Shown: positions 1 to 6,610, counted from the first letter of the stretch. The stretch: 18,464 nt of DNA from Sphingobium sp. (GCA_030148625.1 JASBTC010000198.1:1-18464); one strand, 5' to 3'. Notes: generated from the sequence alone by a model not told the origin. Translations and numbers: made by a program.

Positions 1-885
1 ATCATCCCCTTCGCCGCGCAAAATCCGGCGAATGGTGCAGTGACCCTGTTCCTGGGCGCCAAGGGCGCGATCGAGATGGAGATCGTCGTCTCCGGCGAGA
101 AATGGGGTCGCGGCCCCAAGGGCGACATCCATTCGAGCGAAAAGGCGCGTGTCGACAGCCCGCCATGGCGGCTGGTCGCGGCACTGTCGACGCTGGTCAG
201 CCCTGACGGCAACACCGTGATGATCGACGGCATCCAGGATCAGGTGCGTCCGCTCACCGATCGCGAGCGCGCCCTGATCGCGGCGACGGCGGCCAAGACC
301 GACGAAGCCTCGACCAAGAAACAGCTCGGCGTCCAGCGCTGGATCGACGACATGACGTGGGAACAGTCGCTCGAACGACTGGCCGCAGTGCCGACGATCA
401 ACATCCAGGGCCTCGTATCCGGCTATACCGGCCCCGGCGGCAAGACCGTGCTGCCCGGTCGCGCCGTCGCCAAGGTCGAGATGCGGCTGGTGCCCAACAT
501 GACCAAGGAAGAGACGATCGCGAAGCTGCGCGCGCATCTCGACAAACGTGGTTTCAACGATGTCGAGGTGAACGTCACCGGCGGCTATGGCCCCACCGAA
601 ACGCCGGAGACCGCCGCACTCACCCGCGCACAGCTCGCCACCTATGAGCGGTTCGGCGTCCAGACCACGGTCTATCCGCGTATCGCGGGTAGCTGGCCGG
701 GCGTGATCTTCACCGGTCCGCCGCTCAACCTGCCGGCCGGCCAGTTCGGCCTCGGTCACGGCTCGGGTGCGCACGCGCCCAACGAGTTCTTCCTGATCGA
801 AAGCGCCAATCCCAAGGTGCTCGGCATGGACGATGCGGCGCTCGCCTTTGTCGATTTCCTCTATCAGGTGGCGGCGACTGCCTGA
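1..885 (+). CDS. M20 family metallopeptidase, C-terminal part (5' end outside window)
   Basis: The reading frame is open from the first base, so this is the 3' part of a longer gene. About 294 residues remain. They hold the dimerisation (lid) domain, seen at a segment reading GDIHSSEKARVDSPPWRL, and the end of the catalytic domain, with GHGSGAHAPNEF near the C terminus. In M20 peptidases of the carboxypeptidase G2, DapE and carnosinase type, the His of this HxPNE-like segment is a zinc ligand. The product should be a di-zinc hydrolase cutting peptides or N-acyl amino acids. The first catalytic half, with the HxD and EE motifs, lies to the left, so substrate and signal peptide cannot be judged. 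The family call rests on the two conserved segments and overall fold pattern. The stop TGA is at 883-885, inside the start region of the next gene. Confidence 0.85.
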   Translation: MIPFAAQNPANGAVTLFLGAKGAIEMEIVVSGEKWGRGPKGDIHSSEKARVDSPPWRLVAALSTLVSPDGNTVMIDGIQDQVRPLTDRERALIAATAAKTDEASTKKQLGVQRWIDDMTWEQSLERLAAVPTINIQGLVSGYTGPGGKTVLPGRAVAKVEMRLVPNMTKEETIAKLRAHLDKRGFNDVEVNVTGGYGPTETPETAALTRAQLATYERFGVQTTVYPRIAGSWPGVIFTGPPLNLPAGQFGLGHGSGAHAPNEFFLIESANPKVLGMDDAALAFVDFLYQVAATA

Positions 886-1546
886 CGCCGAAACCGGTGG
901 GCCGTGCGGCGGCGTGTTACTGCTGCACGGCCATGGCCGCACCGGCCATTCGATGCGCAGCCTGGCGGTAGCGCTACGCAAGGCAGGCTATGCGACGCTG
1001 GCGCCGCATTATCCGGCGCGGCGATCGCTGAATGCGATCGTCGACCGGCTGCAACCGCGCATCGCGGCATTCGCGGCTGCGTGCGACGGCCCTCTGCATA
1101 TGGTGACGCATTCGCTGGGCGGGCTGGTCGCACGTGCCTTGTTCAAGGCTCACCGCCCGGCGCGCGCCGGACGCGTCGTCATGCTCGGGCCGCCCAATGC
1201 CGGCAGCGAACTCGCCGATCTGCTGTTCCGGTTGAGGATGGACGGGATCATGCTGGGCGCCAGCGGCGCACATCTCCGCACCGGACGGACAGCGGCCGAC
1301 GAAGCATTGCTTGGTCCGGTCGATTTCGATCTTGGCGTGATCGCGGGCGACCGCGCGCTCGACCCGATCTTTCCCAAATTGCTGGTGCCGCGGCCCAATG
1401 ACGGCAAGGTGAGCGTCAGCGCCACCCGGCTTGCCGGCATGCGCGACCATATCGTGCTGCCGGTATCGCATACGCTGATGGTCTATGACCGCCGCGTCCG
1501 CGCCCAGACATTGGCGTTCCTGCAGAGCGGCGCCTTCAACCGATAG
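833..1546 (+). CDS. Alpha/beta-fold hydrolase (lipase/esterase-like)
   Basis: A 237-residue protein if started at ATG 833. It shows LLLHGHGRTG at residues 29-38 (oxyanion-hole HG), the nucleophile elbow THSLGG with Ser94, a late acidic segment NDGKVSVSAT, and a C-terminal VSHTLM that supplies the likely catalytic His. This order Ser-Asp-His is that of small lipases and esterases with the Lip_2/PGAP1-like fold. Substrate is unknown. There is no clear signal peptide, so it is probably cytoplasmic. The start is uncertain: ATG 833 overlaps the preceding peptidase gene by 53 bases, while TTG 848 or GTG 914 would give a shorter protein that still includes the first strand and HGHG. The gene probably belongs to the same transcript as the M20 peptidase. 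Its last 11 bases overlap the end of the convergent exporter gene. Confidence 0.8.
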   Translation: MRRSPLSISSIRWRRLPDAETGGPCGGVLLLHGHGRTGHSMRSLAVALRKAGYATLAPHYPARRSLNAIVDRLQPRIAAFAAACDGPLHMVTHSLGGLVARALFKAHRPARAGRVVMLGPPNAGSELADLLFRLRMDGIMLGASGAHLRTGRTAADEALLGPVDFDLGVIAGDRALDPIFPKLLVPRPNDGKVSVSATRLAGMRDHIVLPVSHTLMVYDRRVRAQTLAFLQSGAFNR

Positions 1547-2798
1547 CCGCTACCTCGACCGTTTCGGGCCCGGGCCGTGGATGCCGCATATCGGGCAGGA
1601 AGGCCGCGATCAGCCCGATCGCCGGCAGGAACGAGCAGATCATATAGACCGTCTCGATCCCGTAGACGTCGGCCACCTCGCCCAGCACCGCCGCGCCGAG
1701 CCCGCCCACGCCGAACGAGAAGCCGAAGAACATGCCGGAGATCATGCCGACCTTGCCCGGCATCAATTCCTGCGCGAACACGACGATCGCGGGAAAGGCC
1801 GATGCCAGCAACAGGCCGATCACGACGCTGAGCACGCTCGTCCAGAACAGGTCGACATGCGGCATCAACAGGCTGAACGGCAGCACCGCCAGGATCGAGA
1901 TCCAGATCACGAATTTGCGGCCGATGCGATCGCCGATGGGTCCGCCGACGAATGTGCCGACCGCAACCGCGCCCAGGAACACGAACAAATGGAACTGCGC
2001 GGTCTCCACCGACACGCCGAACCGGTGGATCAGGTAGAATGTGAAATAGCTGGTGATGCTGCCCAGATAGACATATTTCGAGAATGTCAGCGCGAGCAGG
2101 ATGAGAATACCCCTGCGCGCCGTGCCGCGCGGCAGTTCCAGCCCCTCCAGCCGTTTGTGGCCGGCCCTCAACCGCGCCAGACCATGATCGCGATACCAGA
2201 TGCCCACCTGCCACAGGATCGCGCAGGACAGCAAAGCGAGCAGCGCGAAGAAGGCGAGGCTGTTCTGGCCGAAACGCACGACCACCAATGCGGCGGCGAG
2301 CGGCCCCAGCGCCGAGCCGGCATTGCCGCCCACCTGGAACAGCGATTGTGCCATCCCCTTGCGCGGCCCCGCCGCCATCCGGGCGACACGCGAGGATTCG
2401 GGGTGGAACACCGACGATCCCATGCCGAGCAGCGACGCACCCACCAGCAGCAAGGCATAGCTGTGCGCGACCGACAGCACGACGAGCCCGGCGAGCGAGA
2501 ACAAGGTCCCGCCCGGCAGCGCCAGCGGCACCGGCCGTTTGTCCGAATAGAGGCCGATCAGCGGTTGCAGGATTGAGGCGGTGATCTGATAGACCAGGGT
2601 CACCAGGCCGATCTGGCTGAAGCTCAGCCCCAGTTCGTCCTTCAGATTGGGATAGATGGCCGGCAGCAGCGCCTGCATCATGTCGTTGAGCAGGTGGCAG
2701 AAGCTGATCGCGAAGATCACCGGGAAGACGGTGGTTTCGATCGTGATGGGCTGCGGCGCGACAGGCTGGGGTGCGGCATCGATCGGATGGCTGGACAT
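1536..2798 (-). CDS. fsr: MFS transporter, fosmidomycin resistance (Fsr) family
   Basis: A 420-residue, strongly hydrophobic protein expected to form 12 membrane helices and export small molecules by proton antiport. It matches E. coli Fsr from memory over nearly the whole length: SHLLND-like FCHLLNDMMQ, LLPAIYP, SSVFHPESSRVARMA, SLFQVGGNAGSALGP, FSKYVYLGSITSYFTFYL, GGPIGDRIGRKFVIW, ASAFPAIVVFAQELMPGKVGM, and FFGFSFGVGGLGAAVLG. The start is chosen at ATG 2798 because AAGGA lies seven bases before it; ATG 2804, two codons earlier, has the same AAAGGA almost touching it and is less likely. Open frame continues upstream but overlaps the divergent regulator gene, so it is not used. The gene is divergent from the AraC-type regulator and is the obvious target of it. 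Whether fosmidomycin is the physiological substrate is not shown by sequence. Confidence 0.93.
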   Translation of the reverse strand: MSSHPIDAAPQPVAPQPITIETTVFPVIFAISFCHLLNDMMQALLPAIYPNLKDELGLSFSQIGLVTLVYQITASILQPLIGLYSDKRPVPLALPGGTLFSLAGLVVLSVAHSYALLLVGASLLGMGSSVFHPESSRVARMAAGPRKGMAQSLFQVGGNAGSALGPLAAALVVVRFGQNSLAFFALLALLSCAILWQVGIWYRDHGLARLRAGHKRLEGLELPRGTARRGILILLALTFSKYVYLGSITSYFTFYLIHRFGVSVETAQFHLFVFLGAVAVGTFVGGPIGDRIGRKFVIWISILAVLPFSLLMPHVDLFWTSVLSVVIGLLLASAFPAIVVFAQELMPGKVGMISGMFFGFSFGVGGLGAAVLGEVADVYGIETVYMICSFLPAIGLIAAFLPDMRHPRPGPETVEVAAIG

Positions 2799-2842
2799 CG
2801 GCATTTCCTTTGACGTCACGATGCGATAGGCCGGGCAAATCT

Positions 2843-2885
2843 GTCCCGCATCTTCGGTTGGGACTTTCAGTTTTGCGAGTGGGAC
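2843..2885. promoter_or_regulatory. Putative operator: three GGGAC half-sites between fsr and the AraC-type gene
   Basis: The 87-bp divergent gap contains TGGGAC at 2859-2864 and again at 2880-2885, exactly 21 bp apart, i.e. two helical turns on the same face. A third copy in reverse orientation (GTCCC, 2843-2847) lies 12 bases upstream of the first. Direct repeats about 21 bp apart are the classic layout for a dimeric AraC-family activator, as in araI1/araI2. The downstream copy abuts the ATG (2886) of the regulator gene, so binding there could also repress the regulator. Inference only; no footprint is visible beyond the repeats. Confidence 0.45.
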
Positions 2886-3674
2886 ATGGCCAAACCGTGG
2901 ACCGACCCTGACGATTATGATCATGCGCCGCGGCCGGTGGTGGCGATCGGCAATGATTATCCGCCTTCGTTCGAGCTCGCCCCGCATCGCCATGGGCGTG
3001 GGCAGCTGCTTTATGCCGCCAGCGGCGTGGTCGTCGCCACCACGCCACAGGGTGTCTGGATCGCCCCGCCCGAACGCGCGGTCTGGATTCCGGCGGGCAC
3101 GATGCACGCGGTGCGCATGGTCGGACCGGTCTCGACCCGCAGCCTGTTGCTCAACGCAACCGCGGGCCGTGCGCTCGGCGCCGAGTGCATGGTCCTGGCC
3201 GTCTCCCCGCTGCTGCGCAGCTTGCTCGCCGTGTCGGTCGATATCGATCCTCAATATGACATGGCCGGCCGCGACGGCCTGATCATGGCGCTGATCGTCG
3301 CCGAGCTCGAGCGCGCACCGTGCATTCCCCTGGCAGTGCCCTTCCCAACCAGCCCGGCATTGGCGCGCCTGTGTCACGATTTTCTCGAAACCCCGGCCCC
3401 GCGCGACACCATCGACGACTGGGCCGCACGCCTGGGCATGGAAAGACGCACATTCACCCGAACCTTCCGACGCGAAACCGGCATGAGCTTCGGCGAGTGG
3501 CGGCAACAGGCATGCCTGCTCGTCGCCCTTCCCCGCCTCGCCGACGGCGCCACCGTCACCATGATCGCGATGGATCTCGGCTATGACAGCCCCGCCGCTT
3601 TCTCAACGATGTTCAAGCGGCTGCTGGGCATCTCGCCGGCGCGGTATCGCGCCGAGAGACTTTCCACGGCCTAG
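2886..3674 (+). CDS. AraC-family transcriptional regulator, NimR/YeaM-like
   Basis: A 262-residue regulator with an N-terminal cupin-type sensor domain (HRHGRGQLLY around residues 34-43, then GVWIAPPERAVWIPAGTMHAV) and a C-terminal double helix-turn-helix domain from about residue 165 (LGMERRTFTRTFRRETGMSF, then IAMDLGYDSPAAFSTMFKRLLGISPARYR). The phrase IPAGTMHAV and the length are typical of the NimR/YeaM group, whose E. coli member controls a neighbouring MFS exporter. Here the gene is divergent from the fsr homologue with an 87-bp gap, so control of that exporter is the natural reading. A Shine-Dalgarno site is weak (GAGTGGG just before ATG 2886), and the last three bases of the upstream GGGAC repeat touch the start codon, which is compatible with autoregulation. 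Confidence 0.9.
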   Translation: MAKPWTDPDDYDHAPRPVVAIGNDYPPSFELAPHRHGRGQLLYAASGVVVATTPQGVWIAPPERAVWIPAGTMHAVRMVGPVSTRSLLLNATAGRALGAECMVLAVSPLLRSLLAVSVDIDPQYDMAGRDGLIMALIVAELERAPCIPLAVPFPTSPALARLCHDFLETPAPRDTIDDWAARLGMERRTFTRTFRRETGMSFGEWRQQACLLVALPRLADGATVTMIAMDLGYDSPAAFSTMFKRLLGISPARYRAERLSTA

Positions 3675-3784
3675 CGTCGAGACGATGACAATGCGGGATC
3701 GATGCCCTGGGCGGGGTGACAAAGGAATGGCGCCCCGTTCATCGCAAGCCCTATGATCGGGTATTATCGACGAGGAGAGATGCC

Positions 3785-4204
3785 ATGCGAACGATCCCGA
3801 TCCTGTTGGCGACCGCAATGGTTGCGGCGCCGGCGCTCGCCGCCGCCCCTGCGAAAATGGTGACCAAAATGAACGGCGCGGCGGAAATCCCGGGTCCCGG
3901 CGACCCCGACGGCAGCGGGACCGCCACCGTGACGGTCAACGCCGCAAAGGGCGAGGTTTGCTACACGCTTTCGGTCGACGGCATCGATGCGGCGACCATG
4001 GCGCACATCCACAAGGGCGCGACCGGCGTCGCCGGCCCGCCGGTGGTGACGCTCGACGCACCCGCCAACGGGACGTCGGAAGGTTGCAAGGCAACGGATG
4101 CAGCCGTCGTCGCCGCGCTGATCGCCAATCCCGCCGACTATTATGTCAATGTCCACAACGCCGCCTTCCCCAAGGGCGCGGTGCGCGGACAGTTCGGCAA
4201 CTAG
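3785..4204 (+). CDS. Secreted CHRD-domain protein
   Basis: A 139-residue protein with a clear Sec signal peptide (MRTIPILLATAMVAAPALA, cleavage probably before AAPAK). The mature part is a single CHRD domain: GTATVTVNAAKGEVCYTLSV, the core MAHIHKGATGVAGPPVV, and the end DYYVNVHNAAFPKGAVRGQF, all typical of bacterial CHRD proteins. CHRD domains were named from chordin; their biochemical role in bacteria is unknown. It should be periplasmic or secreted. Two cysteines could form a disulfide. ATG 3785 is chosen because GGAG (3774-3777) lies seven bases before it and the signal peptide begins there; an in-frame GTG at 3716 would put 23 unrelated residues before the signal peptide. TATTAT at 3762-3767 could be a -10 element but no good -35 is seen. 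Confidence 0.88.
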   Translation: MRTIPILLATAMVAAPALAAAPAKMVTKMNGAAEIPGPGDPDGSGTATVTVNAAKGEVCYTLSVDGIDAATMAHIHKGATGVAGPPVVTLDAPANGTSEGCKATDAAVVAALIANPADYYVNVHNAAFPKGAVRGQFGN

Positions 4205-4269
4205 CCCACCAAGCAAGACGACGGACGGGTTCGATTGCGCCACCATCCGCAGCGCCGTGACGCGCCCGC

Positions 4270-4299
4270 TTGATAATATAACTATCTAGATATATATCT
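4270..4299 (+). promoter_or_regulatory. AT-rich promoter with overlapping palindromes for the arsR-type operon
   Basis: This is the most AT-rich stretch in the window. TTGATA (4270-4275) and TATATC (4293-4298) are separated by 17 bp, a plausible -35/-10 pair. Two overlapping perfect palindromes cover the -10 side: TATCTAGATA (4283-4292) and AGATATATATCT (4288-4299). ArsR-family repressors bind short AT-rich inverted repeats over their own promoters, so these are likely operator sites. With this promoter, transcription would begin around 4305-4308, at or next to the ATG at 4308, which fits the absence of a Shine-Dalgarno sequence. Confidence 0.5.
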
Positions 4300-4318
4300 G
4301 AGTCGTTATGAACGACTC
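4300..4318 (+). repeat. Perfect inverted repeat centred on the ArsR-type start codon
   Basis: GAGTCGTT (4300-4307), then the start codon ATG (4308-4310), then AACGACTC (4311-4318). The arms are perfectly complementary over eight bases, and the three-base spacer is the initiation codon itself. As DNA it could be an additional operator half-site pair; as RNA it could present the ATG in a hairpin loop. Confidence 0.6.
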
Positions 4319-4643
4319 GCTCAACCTCAAATTCGCCGCGCTCGCCGATCCAACGCGTCGAGGCATTCTCGCCATGCTAGCCCGTGGCGAGGCAACTGTC
4401 GGCGATCTCCAGAAACCGTTCGGCATCAGCCAGCCCGCGATCTCGAAGCATCTGAAGGTGCTCGAGGGCGCGGGGCTGATCGAACGCGGCCGCGCCGCCC
4501 AGTCGCGGCCGCGGCGATTGAACACGGCGGCACTCGCCGAGGCCAGCGCCTGGATCGATGGCGTGCGCCAGCTCTGGGAAGACAGTTTCGACCGGCTCGA
4601 CGAGTTGCTCGCCGATTTGCAGAAACCCGAAAACAAAGGATGA
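4308..4643 (+). CDS. ArsR-family winged-helix repressor
   Basis: A 111-residue protein made almost wholly of one winged helix-turn-helix domain: LADPTRRGILAMLARGEATVGDL (residues ~12-34), recognition region FGISQPAISKHLKVLEGAGLIERG (~38-61), and a C-terminal helix with LWEDSFDRLDELL. It lacks the CxC or His/Asp metal-binding patterns of the metal-sensing ArsR members, so the signal is probably not a metal through a known site. This subgroup is nearly always paired with an AHSA1/SRPBCC gene, as here. The stop codon overlaps the possible start of the next gene (ATGA), pointing to translational coupling. No Shine-Dalgarno sequence precedes ATG 4308, so the mRNA may be leaderless. Autoregulation through the palindromes just upstream is likely. 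Confidence 0.9.
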   Translation: MNDSLNLKFAALADPTRRGILAMLARGEATVGDLQKPFGISQPAISKHLKVLEGAGLIERGRAAQSRPRRLNTAALAEASAWIDGVRQLWEDSFDRLDELLADLQKPENKG

Positions 4644-4648
4644 AGCCG

Positions 4649-5164
4649 ATGACCGACACCGGAACCAGCGAAACCGGCCACGCCCACTTCACCATGACGC
4701 GCATGCTCGAAGCGCCCCGCCCACTGGTGTGGCGAGCATGGACCGATCCGGTCTTGCTCGCCCGCTGGTTCGGCCCCAAGGGCACGACCACTACGGTCCT
4801 CGCCCACGATCCGCGCCCCGGCGGCATCACGCATCTGCGCATGGATATGTCCGGCGGCGGCGCCATCTGGGCCAGGTTCGTCCATCGCGAAGTGACCGAG
4901 CCTTCACGCCTGAGCTGGGTGCATTCCTTCGCCGACGATCGAGGGGAATTGGCGCGAGCACCCTTTTTCGACGGCGTCTGGCCGCTCGAACTGCTCAACA
5001 GCGTGCAATTCGAGGATGACGGTGCCCGCACCCGGATGACGCTGACTTCCGAACCGATCGGCGCCACGGCGGAGGAATGCCGTATCTTCGTCGAGCAGAT
5101 CCCCTCGATGAACCAGGGCTGGGGCGGCAGCTTCGAACAGCTCGATGCGGTGCTTGCCTCGTAG
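4649..5164 (+). CDS. SRPBCC / AHSA1 family protein
   Basis: About 171 residues with the helix-grip (Bet v1-like) fold of the AHSA1 family: FTMTRMLEAPRPLVWRAWTD, then LARWFGPKGTTTTV, GGITHLRMD, a central strand pair GGAIWARFVHREVTEPSRLSW, and the C-terminal helix MNQGWGGSFEQLDAVLA. The fold makes a hydrophobic pocket for a small ligand; the ligand and function of these proteins are mostly unknown. No signal peptide, so cytoplasmic. ATG 4649 is chosen because AAAGGA ends eight bases before it; ATG 4640, three codons earlier, overlaps the ArsR stop as ATGA but has no well-spaced site. Expressed together with and probably repressed by the upstream ArsR-type protein. Confidence 0.88.
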   Translation: MTDTGTSETGHAHFTMTRMLEAPRPLVWRAWTDPVLLARWFGPKGTTTTVLAHDPRPGGITHLRMDMSGGGAIWARFVHREVTEPSRLSWVHSFADDRGELARAPFFDGVWPLELLNSVQFEDDGARTRMTLTSEPIGATAEECRIFVEQIPSMNQGWGGSFEQLDAVLAS

Positions 5165-5190
5165 GGACCGATGTTTACCTCATTCCCCAT

Positions 5191-5279
5191 CGTCACCTGA
5201 ACTTGTTTCAGGGTTCATGCCGAAGCCGCCTAGATGACGCAGGTCGTGGCATGGATGCTGAACAAGTTCGGCATGACGG
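5191..5279. repeat. Sphingomonad-type intergenic palindromic repeat
   Basis: Two arms of about 30 bases face each other: CGTCACCTGAACTTGTTTCA... (5191-5221) and ...GCTGAACAAGTTCGGCATGACG (about 5249-5278). They match with a few mismatches and a one-base gap, and are separated by about 28 bases. Elements with the CTGAACTTGTTTCAG / CTGAACAAGTTC core are, to my knowledge, scattered through intergenic regions of sphingomonads, in a REP-like manner. It follows the AHSA1 gene directly and may form a hairpin at the end of that transcript. Confidence 0.6.
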
Positions 5280-5286
5280 CAAGGAA

Positions 5287-5364
5287 AGCCCGCAAACTTT
5301 GCGTTCGGGCTGGCGCGTTTTCCGCATCCTGATAGGAAATGGCCAGCCCGGCACATGACCGGGC
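5287..5364 (+). promoter_or_regulatory. Alternative-hairpin leader upstream of the FMN dehydrogenase (candidate attenuator)
   Basis: Four complementary blocks lie in order: A AGCCCG (5287-5292), B CGGGCTGGC (5306-5314), C GCCAGCCCGG (5342-5351), D CCGGGC (5359-5364). B pairs with C over nine bases, and the helix continues inward with TTTCC (5319-5323) against GGAAA (5335-5339), leaving an 11-base loop. A can instead pair with B, and C with D. The two arrangements exclude each other, the topology used by attenuators and riboswitch expression platforms. D ends nine bases before the Shine-Dalgarno GGAG of the dehydrogenase. No T-run follows, so any control would more likely be on translation. 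It could also be a passive REP-like element. Confidence 0.4.
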
Positions 5365-5382
5365 AGGTTTGTGGAGATCAGG

Positions 5383-6543
5383 GTGGGACGGCTGGAGCGC
5401 GCTTATAATATCGCGGACCTGCGCCTGATGGCGCGACGGCGGCTGCCGCGACCGATCTTCGACTATATCGATGGCGGCGCCGATGACGAAGTGACGCTCG
5501 CGCGCAACATGTCGGCCTTTGCGCGGTACGAACTGGTGCCCGACGTGCTGGTCGACGTCTCGCAAGTCCGGACCGAGACCACGCTGTTCGGGCAGCCCGC
5601 CGCCTGGCCGCTGATGCTGTCGCCGACCGGGCTCAACCGGATGTTCCATGGCGACGCCGAACTCGCCGTCGCCCGTGCCGCAGCGCGCCACGGCCTGCCC
5701 TATGGCCTCTCCACGCTGGGCACGACGCGGCTGGAGGATCTCGCCAGGGCCTTTGGCGGGCCCAAGGTCTTCCAGATCTATATCTTCAAGGATCGCGGGC
5801 TCACCGCCGAGTTCGTCGCGCGTTGCAAGGCGGCCGGATTTCACGGCCTCGCGCTCACCGTCGACACGCCGGTCGCGGGCAATCGCGAACGCGACCGGGT
5901 CAACGGTCTGTCGGTTCCCCCGCGCCTGACGCTACGTTCGATGCTCAGCTTCGCCCGTCATCCGGGCTGGTCGATCCCCGCACTCTCGGGCGCGCGTTTC
6001 GACTTCGCCAATGTCAGCCACCGCGTCGATGCGCTGGCCGACGGGCCGATGAGCCTGTTCGATTATATCGGCGGGCAGTTCGACCGCACATTGACCTGGC
6101 GCGATGTCGAATGGCTCGCCGCCGAATGGGGCGGGCCGCTTTCCATCAAGGGGGTGATGTCGCCCGAAGATGCAAAACATGCGATCGCGGCGGGCGCGAC
6201 GGGCGTGATGATCTCCAACCATGGCGGGCGCCAGCTCGACGGCGCCCCGGCCCCGGTCGATCAGATCGCCGCGATCCGCGAGGCGCTGGGCGATGGCCCC
6301 GACGTGATCTGCGACGGCGGCATCCGGCGCGGATCGGACGTGGTGAAGGCGCTGGCGCTCGGTGCGACCGGCTGCTCGGTCGGGCGCCCCTATCTTTACG
6401 GCCTGGCCGCCGGTGGCGAAGCCGGTGTCGATCGGGCGCTGACGCTGCTGCGCGAGGAATTCGATCGTACGATGGTGCTGGCCGGGATCAACGGCATCGA
6501 TGCGATCGAGCATCGGCACATTCGCAGGGTTTCTCCCGCCTGA
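5383..6543 (+). CDS. FMN-dependent alpha-hydroxyacid dehydrogenase (LldD/mandelate dehydrogenase family)
   Basis: A 386-residue TIM-barrel flavoenzyme oxidising an L-2-hydroxyacid to the 2-oxoacid. The N terminus has RRRLPRPIFDYIDGGADDE, then LSPTGLNRMFHGDAE, the FMN contact FQIYIFKDR and LTVDTPVAGNRERD, the catalytic stretch SNHGGRQLDGAPA with His280, and the phosphate-binding DGGIRRGSDVVKALALGA. All are the canonical motifs of the lactate, mandelate and glycolate oxidase family. Length is usual. The membrane-binding loop region (about residues 180-220) is not diagnostic, so lactate, mandelate or another hydroxyacid cannot be decided. GTG 5383 is chosen because GGAG (5373-5376) lies six bases before it; GTG 5371 would add four residues but has a poor site. 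A set of alternative hairpins lies directly upstream. Confidence 0.9.
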   Translation: MGRLERAYNIADLRLMARRRLPRPIFDYIDGGADDEVTLARNMSAFARYELVPDVLVDVSQVRTETTLFGQPAAWPLMLSPTGLNRMFHGDAELAVARAAARHGLPYGLSTLGTTRLEDLARAFGGPKVFQIYIFKDRGLTAEFVARCKAAGFHGLALTVDTPVAGNRERDRVNGLSVPPRLTLRSMLSFARHPGWSIPALSGARFDFANVSHRVDALADGPMSLFDYIGGQFDRTLTWRDVEWLAAEWGGPLSIKGVMSPEDAKHAIAAGATGVMISNHGGRQLDGAPAPVDQIAAIREALGDGPDVICDGGIRRGSDVVKALALGATGCSVGRPYLYGLAAGGEAGVDRALTLLREEFDRTMVLAGINGIDAIEHRHIRRVSPA

Positions 6544-6592
6544 CGGCAGGCGAATGCAAAACGCCCCTCCCCCGCCACGCTGATCTGTGCCA

Positions 6593-6610
6593 CGGGCATC
6601 GCCATGCCCG
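6593..6610 (+). repeat. Hairpin enclosing the start codon of the YhiN-type gene
   Basis: CGGGCAT (6593-6599) and ATGCCCG (6604-6610) are perfectly complementary with a four-base loop CGCC. The right arm begins with the initiation ATG at 6604, so in mRNA the start codon would be paired. No clear Shine-Dalgarno sequence precedes it. Confidence 0.5.

Noticed and set aside
1483..3048. Long open frame (521 codons) on the minus strand, in another frame over fsr
   Set aside because: Arg/Gly/Ala-rich and without hydrophobic helices; the overlapping Fsr frame is a clear homologue.
2799..3506. Upstream extension of the fsr frame to 656 codons
   Set aside because: The extra residues overlap the AraC-type gene in antisense and lack homology; a good Shine-Dalgarno site precedes ATG 2798.
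3723..3740. GGAAT...CGTT resembling an EcfG (general stress) promoter before the CHRD gene
   Set aside because: The spacing between the elements is about seven bases instead of the roughly 16-17 needed.
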